A stretch of DNA of 64,000 nt from Streptomyces lienomycini (GTDB lineage: Bacteria > Actinomycetota > Actinomycetes > Streptomycetales > Streptomycetaceae). Of this stretch, positions 24,106 through 33,834 are shown piece after piece (positions within the stretch are counted from its first letter, which is position 1; the number at the start of each line of letters is the position of its first letter). The notes below the pieces were generated by a model, which was given only the letters and a program-made list of their open reading frames with translations, searched no databases and was not told the origin of the DNA. A program made the position numbers and the translations under genes. The stretch covers positions 1,612,001 through 1,676,000 of the forward strand of contig NZ_CP116257.1 of assembly GCF_027947595.1 (NCBI RefSeq), written 5' to 3'.

Positions 24106-25833
24106 GTGGCGCAGGTACCGCAGAGGTTCTTCGACGCTCTGGCGGTGCGTACCTGGTGCGGTCTGTCGCTGCGCGCGCTGGGACGGGCGCGCGAGGAGAT
24201 CGACGCGATCAACGTGTATCCCGTCGCCGACGGGGACACCGGCACGAACCTCTACCTGACGGTCGAGTCGGCCGCGGCCGCCGTGGAAGCCGTGTTCGCG
24301 GCCCACGAGACGGGCGCGGCCGGGAGCGACGGCCCCTCGCTGACGGACGCCGTGGGCGCGATGGCACACGGAGCCCTGATCGGCGCCCGCGGCAACTCCG
24401 GGACGATCCTGGCGCAACTGCTGCGCGGTCTGGCCCAGGTGCTCACCGAGCGGGGTGAGACCGCTCACACTGACGGCCCCGGCCTCCGGCTCGCCCTGCG
24501 GCACGCGGCCGCCTCCGCCCGCGAGGCCGTGGCCCACCCGGTCGAGGGCACCGTCCTCACCGTCGCCTCGGCCGCCGCCGACGCCGCCGACGGGGTGCGG
24601 GGCGACTGCGCCCAGGTGGCCCGCGCGGCCTACGAGGGCGCCCTCGCGGCGCTCGCCGCCACCCCGGGGCAGCTGCCCGTCCTGGAGCGCGCCGGAGTGG
24701 TCGACGCGGGCGGCCGCGGCCTGGTGGCCGTCCTCGCGGCCCTGGTGGAGACGTTCACGGGGCGGGCGCCGGAGCCGGTCGCCGTGCCGCACGCGCGCCC
24801 GGACGGCGGCGGTGCGGACCTCGCGGGCGAGCGCACGGCCGGCGAGCGCACGGCCGGGGAGCGCGCGGCGGGGGAGTGCGTCCCGGGGGAGGGCACGGGC
24901 GTCGCGCACGGCCCTGCCTTCGAGGTGATCTACCTCCTGGAGGCGGAGGACACGGCCGTGGCCCGGCTGCGGAGGCGGCTCGACGCCCTCGGGGACTCGC
25001 TCGTCGTGGTCGGCGGCGACGGCCTGTGGAACGTCCACGTGCACGTCGACGACGCGGGCGCCGCCGTGGAGGCGGGCGTCGAGGCCGGGCGGCCGCACCG
25101 GATCCGCATCACCCACTTCGGACAGGGCGACGTGCACACCACCGGGGCCGAACGCCCGCCCCGGGAGCGGACCCGGCGCGCGGTGGTGGCCGTCGTACCG
25201 GGGGAGGGGCTGGCCGCGCTGTACGGCGAGGCCGGCGCGACCACACTGCTCGCGCGCCCCGGGGAGCCGCCCGCCAGCGGTGAACTGGTCCAGGCCGTGC
25301 GGCGGGCCCACGCGCGCGAGGTGGTGCTGCTGCCCAACGACGCCGAGCTGCGCCACACCGCCGCCGCGGCGGCCGAGCAGGCCCGCGCCGAGGGCGTCCG
25401 GGTCGCCCTCATCCCGACCCGCTCCGCGGTCCAGGGCATCGCCGCCCTCGCCGTGCACGAGTCCGAGCGGCGCTTCGACGAGGACGTGGTCGCCATGACC
25501 TCGGCGGCGGGAGCCACCCGCCACGCCGAGGTCACCGTCGCCGAACGCCGGTCCTGGACCACGGCGGGCATCTGCCAGGCCGGTGACGTGCTCGGCCTCA
25601 TCGACGGCGACGTGGCGGTGATCGGCGCGGACGTCTCGGAGGTCGCCGCGACCGTCCTGGACCGCATGCTGTCGGCGGGCGGCGAACTGGTCACCCTCGT
25701 CGTCGGCGACGGGGCGCCCCCGAGCGTCGCCGACCGCCTGGAGGCCCGCGTCCGGGAGGCGTACCTCGCCGTCGACACGGTCGTCCACCGGGGCGGCCGG
25801 CAGGGCGCGCTGCTGCTGGTCGGCGTGGAGTAG
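24106..25833 (+). CDS. DAK/FakA-like kinase with DegV-type C-terminal region
   Basis: This 575-residue protein starts at GTG 24106 after GGGAGG. The N-terminal DhaL-type kinase domain has NVYPVADGDTGTNLYLT (metal/ATP loop), HGALIGARGNSGTILAQ and VVDAGGRGLVAVL. The C-terminal half resembles FakA middle and C domains. FakA phosphorylates FakB-bound fatty acids in other Gram-positives. In Streptomyces the substrate is not established. Residues about 240-262 consist of a GERTA-type tandem repeat linker. It is upstream of recG in a conserved order (DAK-recG-rsmD-coaD). Confidence 0.85.
   Translation: MAQVPQRFFDALAVRTWCGLSLRALGRAREEIDAINVYPVADGDTGTNLYLTVESAAAAVEAVFAAHETGAAGSDGPSLTDAVGAMAHGALIGARGNSGTILAQLLRGLAQVLTERGETAHTDGPGLRLALRHAAASAREAVAHPVEGTVLTVASAAADAADGVRGDCAQVARAAYEGALAALAATPGQLPVLERAGVVDAGGRGLVAVLAALVETFTGRAPEPVAVPHARPDGGGADLAGERTAGERTAGERAAGECVPGEGTGVAHGPAFEVIYLLEAEDTAVARLRRRLDALGDSLVVVGGDGLWNVHVHVDDAGAAVEAGVEAGRPHRIRITHFGQGDVHTTGAERPPRERTRRAVVAVVPGEGLAALYGEAGATTLLARPGEPPASGELVQAVRRAHAREVVLLPNDAELRHTAAAAAEQARAEGVRVALIPTRSAVQGIAALAVHESERRFDEDVVAMTSAAGATRHAEVTVAERRSWTTAGICQAGDVLGLIDGDVAVIGADVSEVAATVLDRMLSAGGELVTLVVGDGAPPSVADRLEARVREAYLAVDTVVHRGGRQGALLLVGVE
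24826..24885 (+). repeat. 15-nt tandem repeat coding a GERTA linker in the DAK gene
   Basis: Two identical 15-nt units (24826-24840, 24841-24855) followed by two diverged units give GERTA-GERTA-GERAA-GECVP. The reading frame is kept and the repeat falls between predicted domains. Confidence 0.85.
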
Positions 25834-25907
25834 CCGAGGACCGGTCCGACGGTCCGCCGGGGCGGTACGGCGCTCCGCCCGGGCCGTTGTCAGTGGCGTG
25901 GTGTGCA

Positions 25908-28145
25908 ATGGATCTCGTGCCCGCACTGCGAGAACCCCTGAAGAAGGTGCTCGGCCCCGCCACCGCGAAGGTGATGGCCGAGCACCTCGGCCTGCACACC
26001 GTCGGCGACCTCCTCCACCACTACCCCCGCAGATACGAGGAGCGCGGCCAGCTCACCCACCTCGCCGACCTGCCCATGGACGAGCACGTCACGGTGGTGG
26101 CCCAGGTCGCCGACGCCCGCCTGCACTCCTTCGCCTCGTCGAAGGCCCCGCGCGGCAAGGGCCAGCGCCTGGAGGTGACCATCACGGACGGCAGCGGCCG
26201 CCTCCAACTGGTCTTCTTCGGCAACGGGGTCCACAAACCCCACAAGGAACTCCTGCCGGGCACCCGCGCGATGTTCGCCGGCAAGGTCTCCGTCTTCAAC
26301 CGCCGACTGCAACTGGCCCACCCGGCGTACGAGTTGCTGCGCGGCGGTGACGACGAGGACGACGCGGCCGAGAGCGTCGAGTCGTGGGCGGGCGCCCTCA
26401 TCCCCCTCTACCCGGCCACCGCCAAACTGGAGTCCTGGAAGATCGGCAAGGCGATCCAGACGGTGCTGCCCAGCGCCCAGGAGGCCGTCGACCCGCTCCC
26501 CGACTCCCTGCGCGACGGCAGGGGCCTGGTCTCCCTGCCCGAGGCCCTCCTCAAGATCCACCGCCCGCACACCAAGGCCGACGTCGAGGACGCCCGCGCC
26601 CGCCTGAAGTGGGACGAGGCCTTCGTCCTCCAGGTCGCCCTCGCGCGCCGCAGGCACGCCGAGACCCAACTCCCCGCCGTCCCGAGGAAGCCCGGCGCCG
26701 ACGGGCTGCTCACCGCCTTCGACGACCGGCTCCCCTTCACCCTCACCGACGGCCAGCAGAACGTCTCCCGCGAGATCTTCGACGACCTCGCCACCGACCA
26801 CCCGATGCACCGGCTGCTCCAGGGCGAGGTGGGCAGCGGCAAGACCCTGGTCGCCCTGCGCGCCATGCTCGCCGTCGTCGACTCCGGCGGGCAGGCCGTG
26901 ATGCTGGCGCCCACCGAGGTGCTCGCCCAGCAGCACCACCGCTCCGTCGTCGAGATGATGGGCGAGCTGGCCGAGGGGGGAATGCTGGGCGGCGCCGAGC
27001 ACGCCACCAAGGTGGTGCTGCTCACCGGGTCGATGGGCGCGGCAGCCCGCCGGCACGCCCTGCTCGACCTGGCCACCGGCGAGGCGGGCATCGTCATCGG
27101 CACCCACGCCCTGATCGAGGACAAGGTGCAGTTCCACGACCTCGGTCTGGTCGTCGTCGACGAACAGCACCGCTTCGGCGTCGAGCAGCGCGACGCCCTG
27201 CGCGGCAAGGGGAAGCAGCCCCCGCACCTGCTCGTGATGACCGCGACGCCCATCCCGCGCACCGTCGCGATGACCGTCTTCGGCGACCTGGAGACCTCGG
27301 TCCTCGACCAGCTCCCGGCCGGCCGGTCCCCGATCGCCAGCCACGTCGTCCCCGCCGCCGACAAGCCCCACTTCCTCGCCCGCGCCTGGGAACGCGTCCG
27401 CGAGGAGGTCTCCAACGGCCACCAGGCGTACGTCGTCTGCCCGCGCATCGGCGACGAGGACGACGCCCCGAAGAAGGGCGCCAAGCAGCCCGGACAGTCC
27501 GAGCAGCCGCCCGGGGGCGACGCCGAGAAGCGCCCCCCGCTGGCCGTCCTCGACGTCGCCGACGGCCTGGCCAAGGGCCCGCTCCAGGGACTCGGGGTGG
27601 AGATCCTGCACGGCCGGATGCAGCCCGACGACAAGGACGCGGTCATGCGCCGCTTCGCCGCCGGGGAGACCGACGTCCTGGTCGCCACCACCGTCATCGA
27701 GGTCGGCGTCAACGTCCCCAACGCCACCGCGATGGTGATCATGGACGCCGACCGCTTCGGCGTCTCCCAGCTCCACCAGCTGCGCGGCCGCGTGGGCCGC
27801 GGTTCCGCCCCCGGCCTGTGCCTGCTGGTCAGCGAGATGCCCGAGGCGAGCGCGGCCCGGCAGCGGCTGAACGCCGTCGCGAGCACCCGCGACGGCTTCG
27901 AGCTCTCCCGCATCGACCTCGAACAGCGCCGCGAGGGCGACGTCCTCGGACAGGCCCAGTCCGGCGCCCGCACCTCCCTGCGCGTGCTCGCCGTCATCGA
28001 GGACGAGGAGATCATCGCCGAGGCCAGACAGGAGGCGGCCGCGGTCGTCGCCGCCGACCCGGAGCTGACCGGCCTGCCGGGGCTGCGCACGGCCCTGGAG
28101 GCACTGCTGGACGACGAGCGGGAGCAGTACCTGGAGAAGGGTTGA
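25908..28145 (+). CDS. recG: ATP-dependent DNA helicase RecG
   Basis: This 745-residue protein starts at ATG 25908 (MDLVPALREPLKKVLG). It has an N-terminal wedge/OB domain (residues about 20-150), Walker A GEVGSGKTL near 305-313, a DEQH box (VVVDEQHRFG) near 417, and the C-terminal helicase and TRG regions (QLRGRVGRG). It reverses stalled forks and processes Holliday junctions. An acidic/Lys-rich insertion around residues 520-545 (KKGAKQPGQSEQPPGGD) is common in Streptomyces RecG. rsmD follows after 55 nt. Confidence 0.97.
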   Translation: MDLVPALREPLKKVLGPATAKVMAEHLGLHTVGDLLHHYPRRYEERGQLTHLADLPMDEHVTVVAQVADARLHSFASSKAPRGKGQRLEVTITDGSGRLQLVFFGNGVHKPHKELLPGTRAMFAGKVSVFNRRLQLAHPAYELLRGGDDEDDAAESVESWAGALIPLYPATAKLESWKIGKAIQTVLPSAQEAVDPLPDSLRDGRGLVSLPEALLKIHRPHTKADVEDARARLKWDEAFVLQVALARRRHAETQLPAVPRKPGADGLLTAFDDRLPFTLTDGQQNVSREIFDDLATDHPMHRLLQGEVGSGKTLVALRAMLAVVDSGGQAVMLAPTEVLAQQHHRSVVEMMGELAEGGMLGGAEHATKVVLLTGSMGAAARRHALLDLATGEAGIVIGTHALIEDKVQFHDLGLVVVDEQHRFGVEQRDALRGKGKQPPHLLVMTATPIPRTVAMTVFGDLETSVLDQLPAGRSPIASHVVPAADKPHFLARAWERVREEVSNGHQAYVVCPRIGDEDDAPKKGAKQPGQSEQPPGGDAEKRPPLAVLDVADGLAKGPLQGLGVEILHGRMQPDDKDAVMRRFAAGETDVLVATTVIEVGVNVPNATAMVIMDADRFGVSQLHQLRGRVGRGSAPGLCLLVSEMPEASAARQRLNAVASTRDGFELSRIDLEQRREGDVLGQAQSGARTSLRVLAVIEDEEIIAEARQEAAAVVAADPELTGLPGLRTALEALLDDEREQYLEKG

Positions 28146-28200
28146 GAGACTGGCAACGGACACCGTCCGCCCACCCGAGCACAGCGACAAGGACCCAGAC

Positions 28201-28788
28201 ATGACCCGCGTGATCGCCGGCAAGGCCGGCGGACGTCGCCTGGCCGTCCCGCCGGGGACCGGAACCCGCCCCACCTCCGACCGCGCGCGCGAGGGCCTGT
28301 TCTCCACCTGGCAGTCCCTGCTCGGCGGCCCGCTGGACGGCGAGCGGGTCCTCGACCTGTACGCCGGGTCCGGCGCCGTCGGCCTGGAGGCGCTCTCCCG
28401 CGGCGCCGGGCACGTGCTGCTCGTCGAGGCCGACGCCCGCGCCGCCCGCACGGTCCGGGAGAACGCCAAGGCCGTCGGCCTGCCCGGCGCCGAGGTCAGG
28501 GCGGGCAAAGCGGAGCAGATCATCCGCACCCCGGCACCCGCGGAGCCGTACGACGTCGTCTTCCTGGACCCCCCGTACGCCGTCTCCGACGACGATCTTC
28601 GCGAGATCCTGCTCACACTCCGTACGGAGGGCTGGCTCGCCGGGGAAGCGCTCGTCACCGTGGAGCGCAGCACCAGGGGCGGCGACTTCCGCTGGCCGCA
28701 CGACTTCGAAGCGATCCGGACCCGCCGCTACGGCGAGGGAACGTTTTGGTACGGTCGCGCCGCCTCTACGTGCGAAGACGCACGATGA
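28201..28788 (+). CDS. rsmD: 16S rRNA (guanine966-N2)-methyltransferase RsmD
   Basis: This 195-residue SAM-dependent methyltransferase starts at ATG 28201. Motif I VLDLYAGSGAVGLEALSRG and the catalytic DPPY (VVFLDPPYAV) are intact. It methylates G966 of 16S rRNA, near the P-site. It is followed by coaD 26 nt later, a pairing widespread in bacteria. The C-terminal ten residues lie outside the family core. Confidence 0.95.
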   Translation: MTRVIAGKAGGRRLAVPPGTGTRPTSDRAREGLFSTWQSLLGGPLDGERVLDLYAGSGAVGLEALSRGAGHVLLVEADARAARTVRENAKAVGLPGAEVRAGKAEQIIRTPAPAEPYDVVFLDPPYAVSDDDLREILLTLRTEGWLAGEALVTVERSTRGGDFRWPHDFEAIRTRRYGEGTFWYGRAASTCEDAR

Positions 28789-28814
28789 CCGGACCGGAGA
28801 GCGAGGGAACTCAA

Positions 28815-29294
28815 GTGCGCCGCGCCGTCTGTCCCGGGTCGTTCGACCCGATCACCAACGGACATCTCGACATCATCGCCCGTGCCTCCAGCCTCTACGA
28901 CGAGGTCTACGTCGCGGTGATGATCAACCAGGCCAAGAAGGGCCTCTTCGAGATCGAGGAGCGGATCGACCTCATCCGCCAGGTCACCGCCGAGTACGGG
29001 AACGTCCGCGTGGAGTCCTTCCACGGCCTGCTGGTCGACTTCTGCAAGCAGCGCGAGATCCCCGCCATCGTCAAGGGCCTGCGCGCGGTCAGCGACTTCG
29101 ACTACGAACTGCAGATGGCCCAGATGAACAACGGCCTCTCCGGCGTCGAGACCCTCTTCATCCCCACCAACCCGACGTACAGCTTCCTGTCGTCCTCCCT
29201 GGTCAAGGAGGTCGCGACCTGGGGCGGCGACGTGGCCCACCTGGTACCTCCGCTGGTCCTCGACGTCCTCTCCGAGCGCCTGAGGAAGCCCTGA
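28815..29294 (+). CDS. coaD: Phosphopantetheine adenylyltransferase
   Basis: The 159-residue enzyme starts at GTG 28815 (RRAVCPGSFDPITNGHLDII), the usual N-terminus of CoaD. ATG 28785 is an in-frame alternative that would overlap the rsmD end. The nucleotidyltransferase TNGH motif and the C-terminal TYSFLSSSLVKEVA are present. It transfers AMP to 4'-phosphopantetheine, the fourth step of CoA synthesis. Spacing from rsmD is 26 nt and a GAGGGA ribosome-binding site precedes the start. Confidence 0.96.
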   Translation: MRRAVCPGSFDPITNGHLDIIARASSLYDEVYVAVMINQAKKGLFEIEERIDLIRQVTAEYGNVRVESFHGLLVDFCKQREIPAIVKGLRAVSDFDYELQMAQMNNGLSGVETLFIPTNPTYSFLSSSLVKEVATWGGDVAHLVPPLVLDVLSERLRKP

Positions 29295-29415
29295 CCGCCC
29301 CGTCGCGCAGCCCGCGGAGACGGACAACGCGTCACCCGGTGTCCCCGGGACACGCCAGGGTCGTACAGTCGTCCCGTCCGTCTCCAACACAGCTGTAGAG
29401 AGTGGCGAGCACACG

Positions 29416-30543
29416 GTGGACGTGCAGAACAAGCTCGACGAGATCACCGCGACGGTCTCCGGCGCCCGCGCCATGCCCATGTCGGCCTCGTGCGTGGTCA
29501 ACCGCGCCGAACTGCTCTCGATGCTGGAAGAGCTGCGCGCGCAACTGCCCGGCTCCCTCGCCCAGGCGCAGGAGCTGATCGGCGACCGCGAGCAGATGGT
29601 CGCGCAGGCCCGCCAGGAGGCCGACCGGATCATCGAGGGCGCGCACGCCGAGCGCGGCTCCCTGATCGCCGACACCGAGGTCGCCCGCCGCTCCCAGGCC
29701 GAGGCCGACCGGATCCTCGCCGAGGCCCGCCAGGAGGCCGAGGAGGTCCGTGCCGAGGCCGACGACTACGTCGACTCCAAGCTCGCCAACTTCGAGGTCG
29801 TCCTCACCAAGACCCTCGGCTCCGTCGGCCGGGGCCGCGAGAAGCTCCTCGGTACCGGACCCGGCCTCGACGAGAACGGCTACGAGGACGAGGACGCCCC
29901 CGAGCGCAGCCACGACCCCGAGACGCTGCGCCGCGACGCCGACACCTACGTCGACACCAAGCTCGGCGCCTTCGAGGCGGTGCTGGCCAAGACCCTGGAC
30001 GCGGTCGGCCGGGGCCGCCAGAAGCTGCACGGCCGGATCGCCACCGACGACCTCGGCGCCCTCGCGGACGACCTGACCACCGTCCAGCACTCCAGCGACG
30101 CCGACTACCTCGCCGGCCTCGCGGGCCTCTCCGACGCCCCGGCCGAGCAGACCCCACAGCCCGCGCAGCCCCCGTACGGCGAGCAGCAGCCCGTGGCGGC
30201 CCAGCTGCCGGCGCAGGCCGTTCCGGAGATGCCGGCGCAGGAACCGGCGTACGGCTACGCACCCCAGCAGCCCGACCCGTACGCCGCCTACCAGCAGACC
30301 TACGACGCCGGTCAGGACCCGTACGGCTACCAGCAGCAGGGCGCCGACCCGTACGCCTACCAGTACGACGGCGGGCAGCAGGCCTACGACGGACAGCAGG
30401 GCTACGCCCAGCCCCCGCAGCCGCAGCAGCCCCCGCACGCCCCGCAGGCCCAGCCGCAGGCGCTCGACGAGACCAGCCTCTTCGACACCAGCATGATCAG
30501 CGCCGAGCAGTTGCGGGCGTACGAGCAGGGCCGCGGACTCTAG
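29416..30543 (+). CDS. Coiled-coil SepIVA-like protein (often named ATP synthase F0 subunit b-like)
   Basis: A 375-residue protein starting at GTG 29416. Residues 1-120 form a DivIVA/F0-b-like coiled coil (AQARQEADRIIEGAHAERGS). Two copies of a 27-residue element follow (YVDSKLANFEVVLTKTLGSV and YVDTKLGAFEAVLAKTLDAV). The C-terminal third is a Pro/Gln/Tyr-rich disordered tail. Position between coaD and DUF177-rpmF-rnc matches mycobacterial SepIVA, a cell-division factor. The ATP synthase name is misleading because no membrane anchor is present. Role in Streptomyces division or polar growth is inferred. Confidence 0.75.
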   Translation: MDVQNKLDEITATVSGARAMPMSASCVVNRAELLSMLEELRAQLPGSLAQAQELIGDREQMVAQARQEADRIIEGAHAERGSLIADTEVARRSQAEADRILAEARQEAEEVRAEADDYVDSKLANFEVVLTKTLGSVGRGREKLLGTGPGLDENGYEDEDAPERSHDPETLRRDADTYVDTKLGAFEAVLAKTLDAVGRGRQKLHGRIATDDLGALADDLTTVQHSSDADYLAGLAGLSDAPAEQTPQPAQPPYGEQQPVAAQLPAQAVPEMPAQEPAYGYAPQQPDPYAAYQQTYDAGQDPYGYQQQGADPYAYQYDGGQQAYDGQQGYAQPPQPQQPPHAPQAQPQALDETSLFDTSMISAEQLRAYEQGRGL

Positions 30544-30686
30544 GGGCGGGGGTCCGCCAGGCCCGGATTGGGCCGAGAGCGAATGGTCCAGTATCCTGGC
30601 TCTTCGGTCGCGTGTACGTCCGCGATCGCCGCTGCCCGGGAACACCGAAGGGCGGCACCCCCCACCCACGAAGACCGAAAGCAGGA

Positions 30687-31340
30687 ATGGTTCTGAACGC
30701 GCGCCTCGACCACCGCGACCCCCTCGTGTTCGACACACACGAGCTGGGACGGCGGCCCGGTGCGCTCCAGCGCCTGACCCGCACGGTCGACGCTCCCAGG
30801 GACCTCGGTCTCCAGGGAGTCATCGGAGTGCCGGAAGGCGCCCCGGTGGAGCTCGATCTCCGGCTCGAGTCGGTCATGGAAGGGGTGCTCGTCACAGGCA
30901 CCGCCCGTGCCAGGGCCCAGGGGGAGTGCGTAAGGTGTCTGGAGCCGGTCGAGCAGCAGCTCGAAGCGGACTTCCAGGAGCTGTTCTCGTACCCTGACGC
31001 CGACGACCGTGGCCGCCCCGTGGCGGAACCGGGCGACGACGCCGAGGACGACGAGGACAGGTTCTTCGTCGAGGACGGACTGATCGGCCTCGAACCCGTG
31101 CTGCGCGACGCGGTGGTGCTCGCACTGCCGATGCAGCCGGTGTGCCAGGAAGACTGCCAGGGTCTGTGCTCCGAGTGCGGAGTGCGCCTGTCGGACGACC
31201 CGGACCACCACCACGACGCCGTCGACATTCGTTGGGCGGCATTGCAGGGACTCGCCGGTTCACTCGGAGACGGCGAGAAGGACGAGATGAGCGGCGACGG
31301 GTCGGATTCCGCGGACGCCGCCGAGAAGCAGGAGAAGTAG
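30687..31340 (+). CDS. YceD/DUF177 family protein
   Basis: This 217-residue protein starts at ATG 30687 after a GCAGGA purine stretch. It has the DUF177 core [20 protein letters not shown], the conserved cysteines CVRCLEP and the C-terminal [16 protein letters not shown] motif, a likely metal site. The family is linked to rpmF in most bacteria and to 23S rRNA accumulation in plants and E. coli (YceD). It ends 2 nt before rpmF, so the two are co-translated. The last 25 residues are acidic and disordered. Confidence 0.9.
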   Translation: MVLNARLDHRDPLVFDTHELGRRPGALQRLTRTVDAPRDLGLQGVIGVPEGAPVELDLRLESVMEGVLVTGTARARAQGECVRCLEPVEQQLEADFQELFSYPDADDRGRPVAEPGDDAEDDEDRFFVEDGLIGLEPVLRDAVVLALPMQPVCQEDCQGLCSECGVRLSDDPDHHHDAVDIRWAALQGLAGSLGDGEKDEMSGDGSDSADAAEKQEK

Positions 31341-31342
31341 CC

Positions 31343-31516
31343 GTGGCTGTTCCGAAGCGGAAGATGTCGCGCAGCAACACGCGCCACCGCCGGTCGCAGT
31401 GGAAGGCTGCGGTCCCCACCCTGGTTGCGTGCGAGCGCTGCCACGAGCCCAAGCTGCAGCACATCGCGTGCCCCGCTTGCGGCACGTACAACAAGCGTCA
31501 GGTCCTCGAGGTCTGA
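31343..31516 (+). CDS. rpmF: 50S ribosomal protein L32
   Basis: A 57-residue protein starting at GTG 31343 ([20 protein letters not shown]). The zinc ribbon CERC...CPAC is complete (C+ form). The order DUF177-rpmF-rnc-mutM is a conserved translation and repair operon. Confidence 0.97.
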   Translation: MAVPKRKMSRSNTRHRRSQWKAAVPTLVACERCHEPKLQHIACPACGTYNKRQVLEV

Positions 31517-31535
31517 GCGGCTGGTGAGAGGCACT

Positions 31536-32354
31536 GTGTCAGTCCCCAAGAAGGCGGAAGACGCCAAGGCGGACCCACCCGCCAAGAAGAAGGCGGACAC
31601 CCAGGCCTCGTCCCACACGCTTCTGGAAGGGCGGCTCGGCTATCAGCTCGAGTCCGCCCTTCTGGTGCGTGCACTGACCCACCGTTCCTACGCGTACGAG
31701 AACGGCGGTCTGCCGACGAACGAGCGGCTGGAGTTCCTCGGTGACTCCGTCCTCGGCCTCGTCGTCACGGACACGCTGTACCGCACCCACCCCGACCTGC
31801 CCGAAGGCCAGCTGGCCAAGTTGCGGGCCGCGGTGGTCAACTCGCGTGCGCTGGCTCAGGTGGGCCGTGGGCTCGAACTGGGCTCCTTCATCCGGCTCGG
31901 CCGCGGTGAAGAGGGAACGGGCGGCCGGGACAAGGCGTCCATCCTCGCCGACACCCTCGAAGCGGTGATCGGCGCGGTCTATCTCGACCAGGGCCTCGAC
32001 GCGGCCTCCGAACTGGTGCACCGCCTGTTCGACCCGCTGATCGAGAAGTCCTCGAACCTCGGTGCCGGCCTGGACTGGAAGACCAGCCTCCAGGAACTCA
32101 CCGCGACCGAAGGGCTCGGCGTCCCCGAGTATCTGGTCACGGAGACCGGCCCGGACCACGAGAAGACCTTCACTGCTGCCGCCCGCGTCGGAGGCGTCTC
32201 GTACGGCACCGGCACCGGCCGCAGCAAGAAGGAGGCGGAGCAGCAGGCCGCGGAATCCGCGTGGCGGTCCATCCGGGCCGCGGCGGACGAGCGCGCCGAG
32301 GCGACGGCGAACGCCGTCGACGTGCACACCGACGAGGCGTCCACCTCCGCCTGA
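31536..32354 (+). CDS. rnc: Ribonuclease III (AbsB in Streptomyces)
   Basis: A 272-residue enzyme with the RNase III signature [14 protein letters not shown] and catalytic acids of both sub-motifs (second site in [14 protein letters not shown]), then a C-terminal dsRNA-binding domain ([14 protein letters not shown] ... [16 protein letters not shown]). GTG 31536 has an AGAGG site 5 nt upstream. GTG 31524 is an alternative 4 residues longer. In S. coelicolor this gene (absB) is a global regulator of antibiotic production through RNA processing. It is co-transcribed with rpmF and followed by a terminator. Confidence 0.96.
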   Translation: MSVPKKAEDAKADPPAKKKADTQASSHTLLEGRLGYQLESALLVRALTHRSYAYENGGLPTNERLEFLGDSVLGLVVTDTLYRTHPDLPEGQLAKLRAAVVNSRALAQVGRGLELGSFIRLGRGEEGTGGRDKASILADTLEAVIGAVYLDQGLDAASELVHRLFDPLIEKSSNLGAGLDWKTSLQELTATEGLGVPEYLVTETGPDHEKTFTAAARVGGVSYGTGTGRSKKEAEQQAAESAWRSIRAAADERAEATANAVDVHTDEASTSA

Positions 32355-32372
32355 CCCGCCCACGCACGGTCC

Positions 32373-32404
32373 GAACGCCCGCCCCGCCGCCGGGGCGGGC
32401 GTTC
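32373..32404 (+). terminator. Hairpin between rnc and mutM
   Basis: A 13-bp perfect stem, GAACGCCCGCCCC/GGGGCGGGCGTTC, with a 6-nt loop ends 23 nt before the mutM start. It could reduce read-through from rnc into mutM. Confidence 0.8.
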
Positions 32405-32427
32405 GGTTCGTCACCCGAGGGGATGCC

Positions 32428-33288
32428 ATGCCCGAGTTGCCCGAGGTAGAGGTCGTACGGCGTGGCCTGGAGCGCTGGGTCGCCCACCGGACCGTCGCCG
32501 ACGCCGAGGTACTGCACCCGCGTGCGGTGCGCCGTCACGTCGCAGGCCCCGACGACTTCGCCCACCGCCTGAAGGACCACCGCATCGGCACCCCCCAGCG
32601 CCGCGGCAAGTACCTGTGGCTGCCCCTGGAGGACACCGACCAGGCGGTCCTCGCCCACCTCGGCATGAGCGGCCAGCTCCTGGTCCAGCCGCACGAGACG
32701 CCCGCCGAGAAGCACCTGCGCATCCGCGTCCGCTTCGCCGACACCCTCGGCACCGAACTCCGCTTCGTCGACCAGCGCACCTTCGGCGGCCTCTCCCTGC
32801 ACGACACGTCCGCCGACGGACTGCCCGACGTCATCGCGCACATCGCCCGCGACCCGCTGGACCCCCTCTTCGACGACGCGGCGTTCCACCTCGCCCTGCG
32901 CCGCAAGCGCACCACGATCAAACGGGCCCTGCTCGACCAGTCCCTGATCAGCGGCGTCGGCAACATCTACGCCGACGAGGCCCTGTGGCGTGCCCGCCTG
33001 CACTACGAACGCCCCACGGCGACCCTCACCCGCCCCCGCACCACCGAACTCCTCGGCCATGTCCGGGACGTGATGAACGCCGCCCTCGCCGTGGGCGGCA
33101 CCAGCTTCGACAGCCTGTACGTCAACGTCAACGGCGAGTCCGGCTACTTCGACCGCTCACTCGACGCGTACGGCCGCGAGGGGCTGCCCTGCCGCCGCTG
33201 CGCCACACCGATGCGCCGCCGGCCGTGGATGAACCGCTCCAGCTACTTCTGCCCGAAGTGCCAGCGCCCGCCGAGGGTCACGCCGTAG
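32428..33288 (+). CDS. mutM: Formamidopyrimidine-DNA glycosylase
   Basis: A 286-residue bifunctional glycosylase/AP lyase. The N-terminal catalytic PELPEVE (Pro2, Glu3) is exposed after removal of Met. The helix-two-turn-helix contains [13 protein letters not shown], and the C-terminal zinc finger is CRRCATPM...YFCPKCQ. It removes oxidised purines such as 8-oxoguanine. It is convergent with the HxlR gene, 1 nt apart at the stops. Confidence 0.97.
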   Translation: MPELPEVEVVRRGLERWVAHRTVADAEVLHPRAVRRHVAGPDDFAHRLKDHRIGTPQRRGKYLWLPLEDTDQAVLAHLGMSGQLLVQPHETPAEKHLRIRVRFADTLGTELRFVDQRTFGGLSLHDTSADGLPDVIAHIARDPLDPLFDDAAFHLALRRKRTTIKRALLDQSLISGVGNIYADEALWRARLHYERPTATLTRPRTTELLGHVRDVMNAALAVGGTSFDSLYVNVNGESGYFDRSLDAYGREGLPCRRCATPMRRRPWMNRSSYFCPKCQRPPRVTP

Positions 33289-33289
33289 A

Positions 33290-33694
33290 TCACGCCGTGG
33301 GCATCCGCTGCGCGTCATACCGCTCGCGCGCCGCCAGCACCTCGTCCATCCGCCCCTGGACGCACTCGATGAGCGCGAGCAGCCGCCCGGCCACCTCACG
33401 GCCGAGCGACGTGAGCTCGTAGTCCACGCGGGGCGGGTTGGTGGGCTGCGCCTCGCGGTGCACCAGCCCGTCGCGCTCCAGCGCGTGCAGGGTCTGGGCC
33501 AGCATCTTCTCGCTCACGCCGTCCACACGGCGCCGCAACTCGTTGAACCGGAACGACTCCTCGTACAACGCGCCGAGCGTCAGCGTGCCCCAGCGCCCCG
33601 TGGCATGCTCCAGGGTGCCGCGCGAGGGACAGGCCCGGGAGAACACGTCGTACGGCAGATCCTGCTCCGCCGTGCGCTCCTGCTTGGTCGACAT
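33290..33694 (-). CDS. HxlR-family transcriptional regulator
   Basis: A 134-residue winged-helix protein starting at ATG 33694 (MSTKQERTAEQDLPYDVF). The HxlR pattern is clear: ACPSRGTLEHATGRWGTLTL with the N-terminal cysteine (a possible redox sensor), then RFNELRRRVDGVSEKMLAQT. No divergent partner lies beside it (the CAP protein gene reads the same direction), so its target is unknown. Confidence 0.88.
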   Translation of the reverse strand: MSTKQERTAEQDLPYDVFSRACPSRGTLEHATGRWGTLTLGALYEESFRFNELRRRVDGVSEKMLAQTLHALERDGLVHREAQPTNPPRVDYELTSLGREVAGRLLALIECVQGRMDEVLAARERYDAQRMPTA

Positions 33695-33834
33695 GCGCCC
33701 AGCGTACGTGAGCACAGCGCTGCGCCGCAGGCCGCGCTGAACGGTGGGTGCCTCCGACGAAGGGGACGAAGTGGCCCCGCACCCCACGCGCCCCGCCCCG
33801 CCCCGCAGCGGCTCTTCGCCGGCCGTCGATCCCC

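Noticed and set aside
25890..28673. 927-residue open frame antisense to recG and rsmD
   Set aside because: Covers two well-supported genes and has no recognisable fold; a GC-bias artefact.
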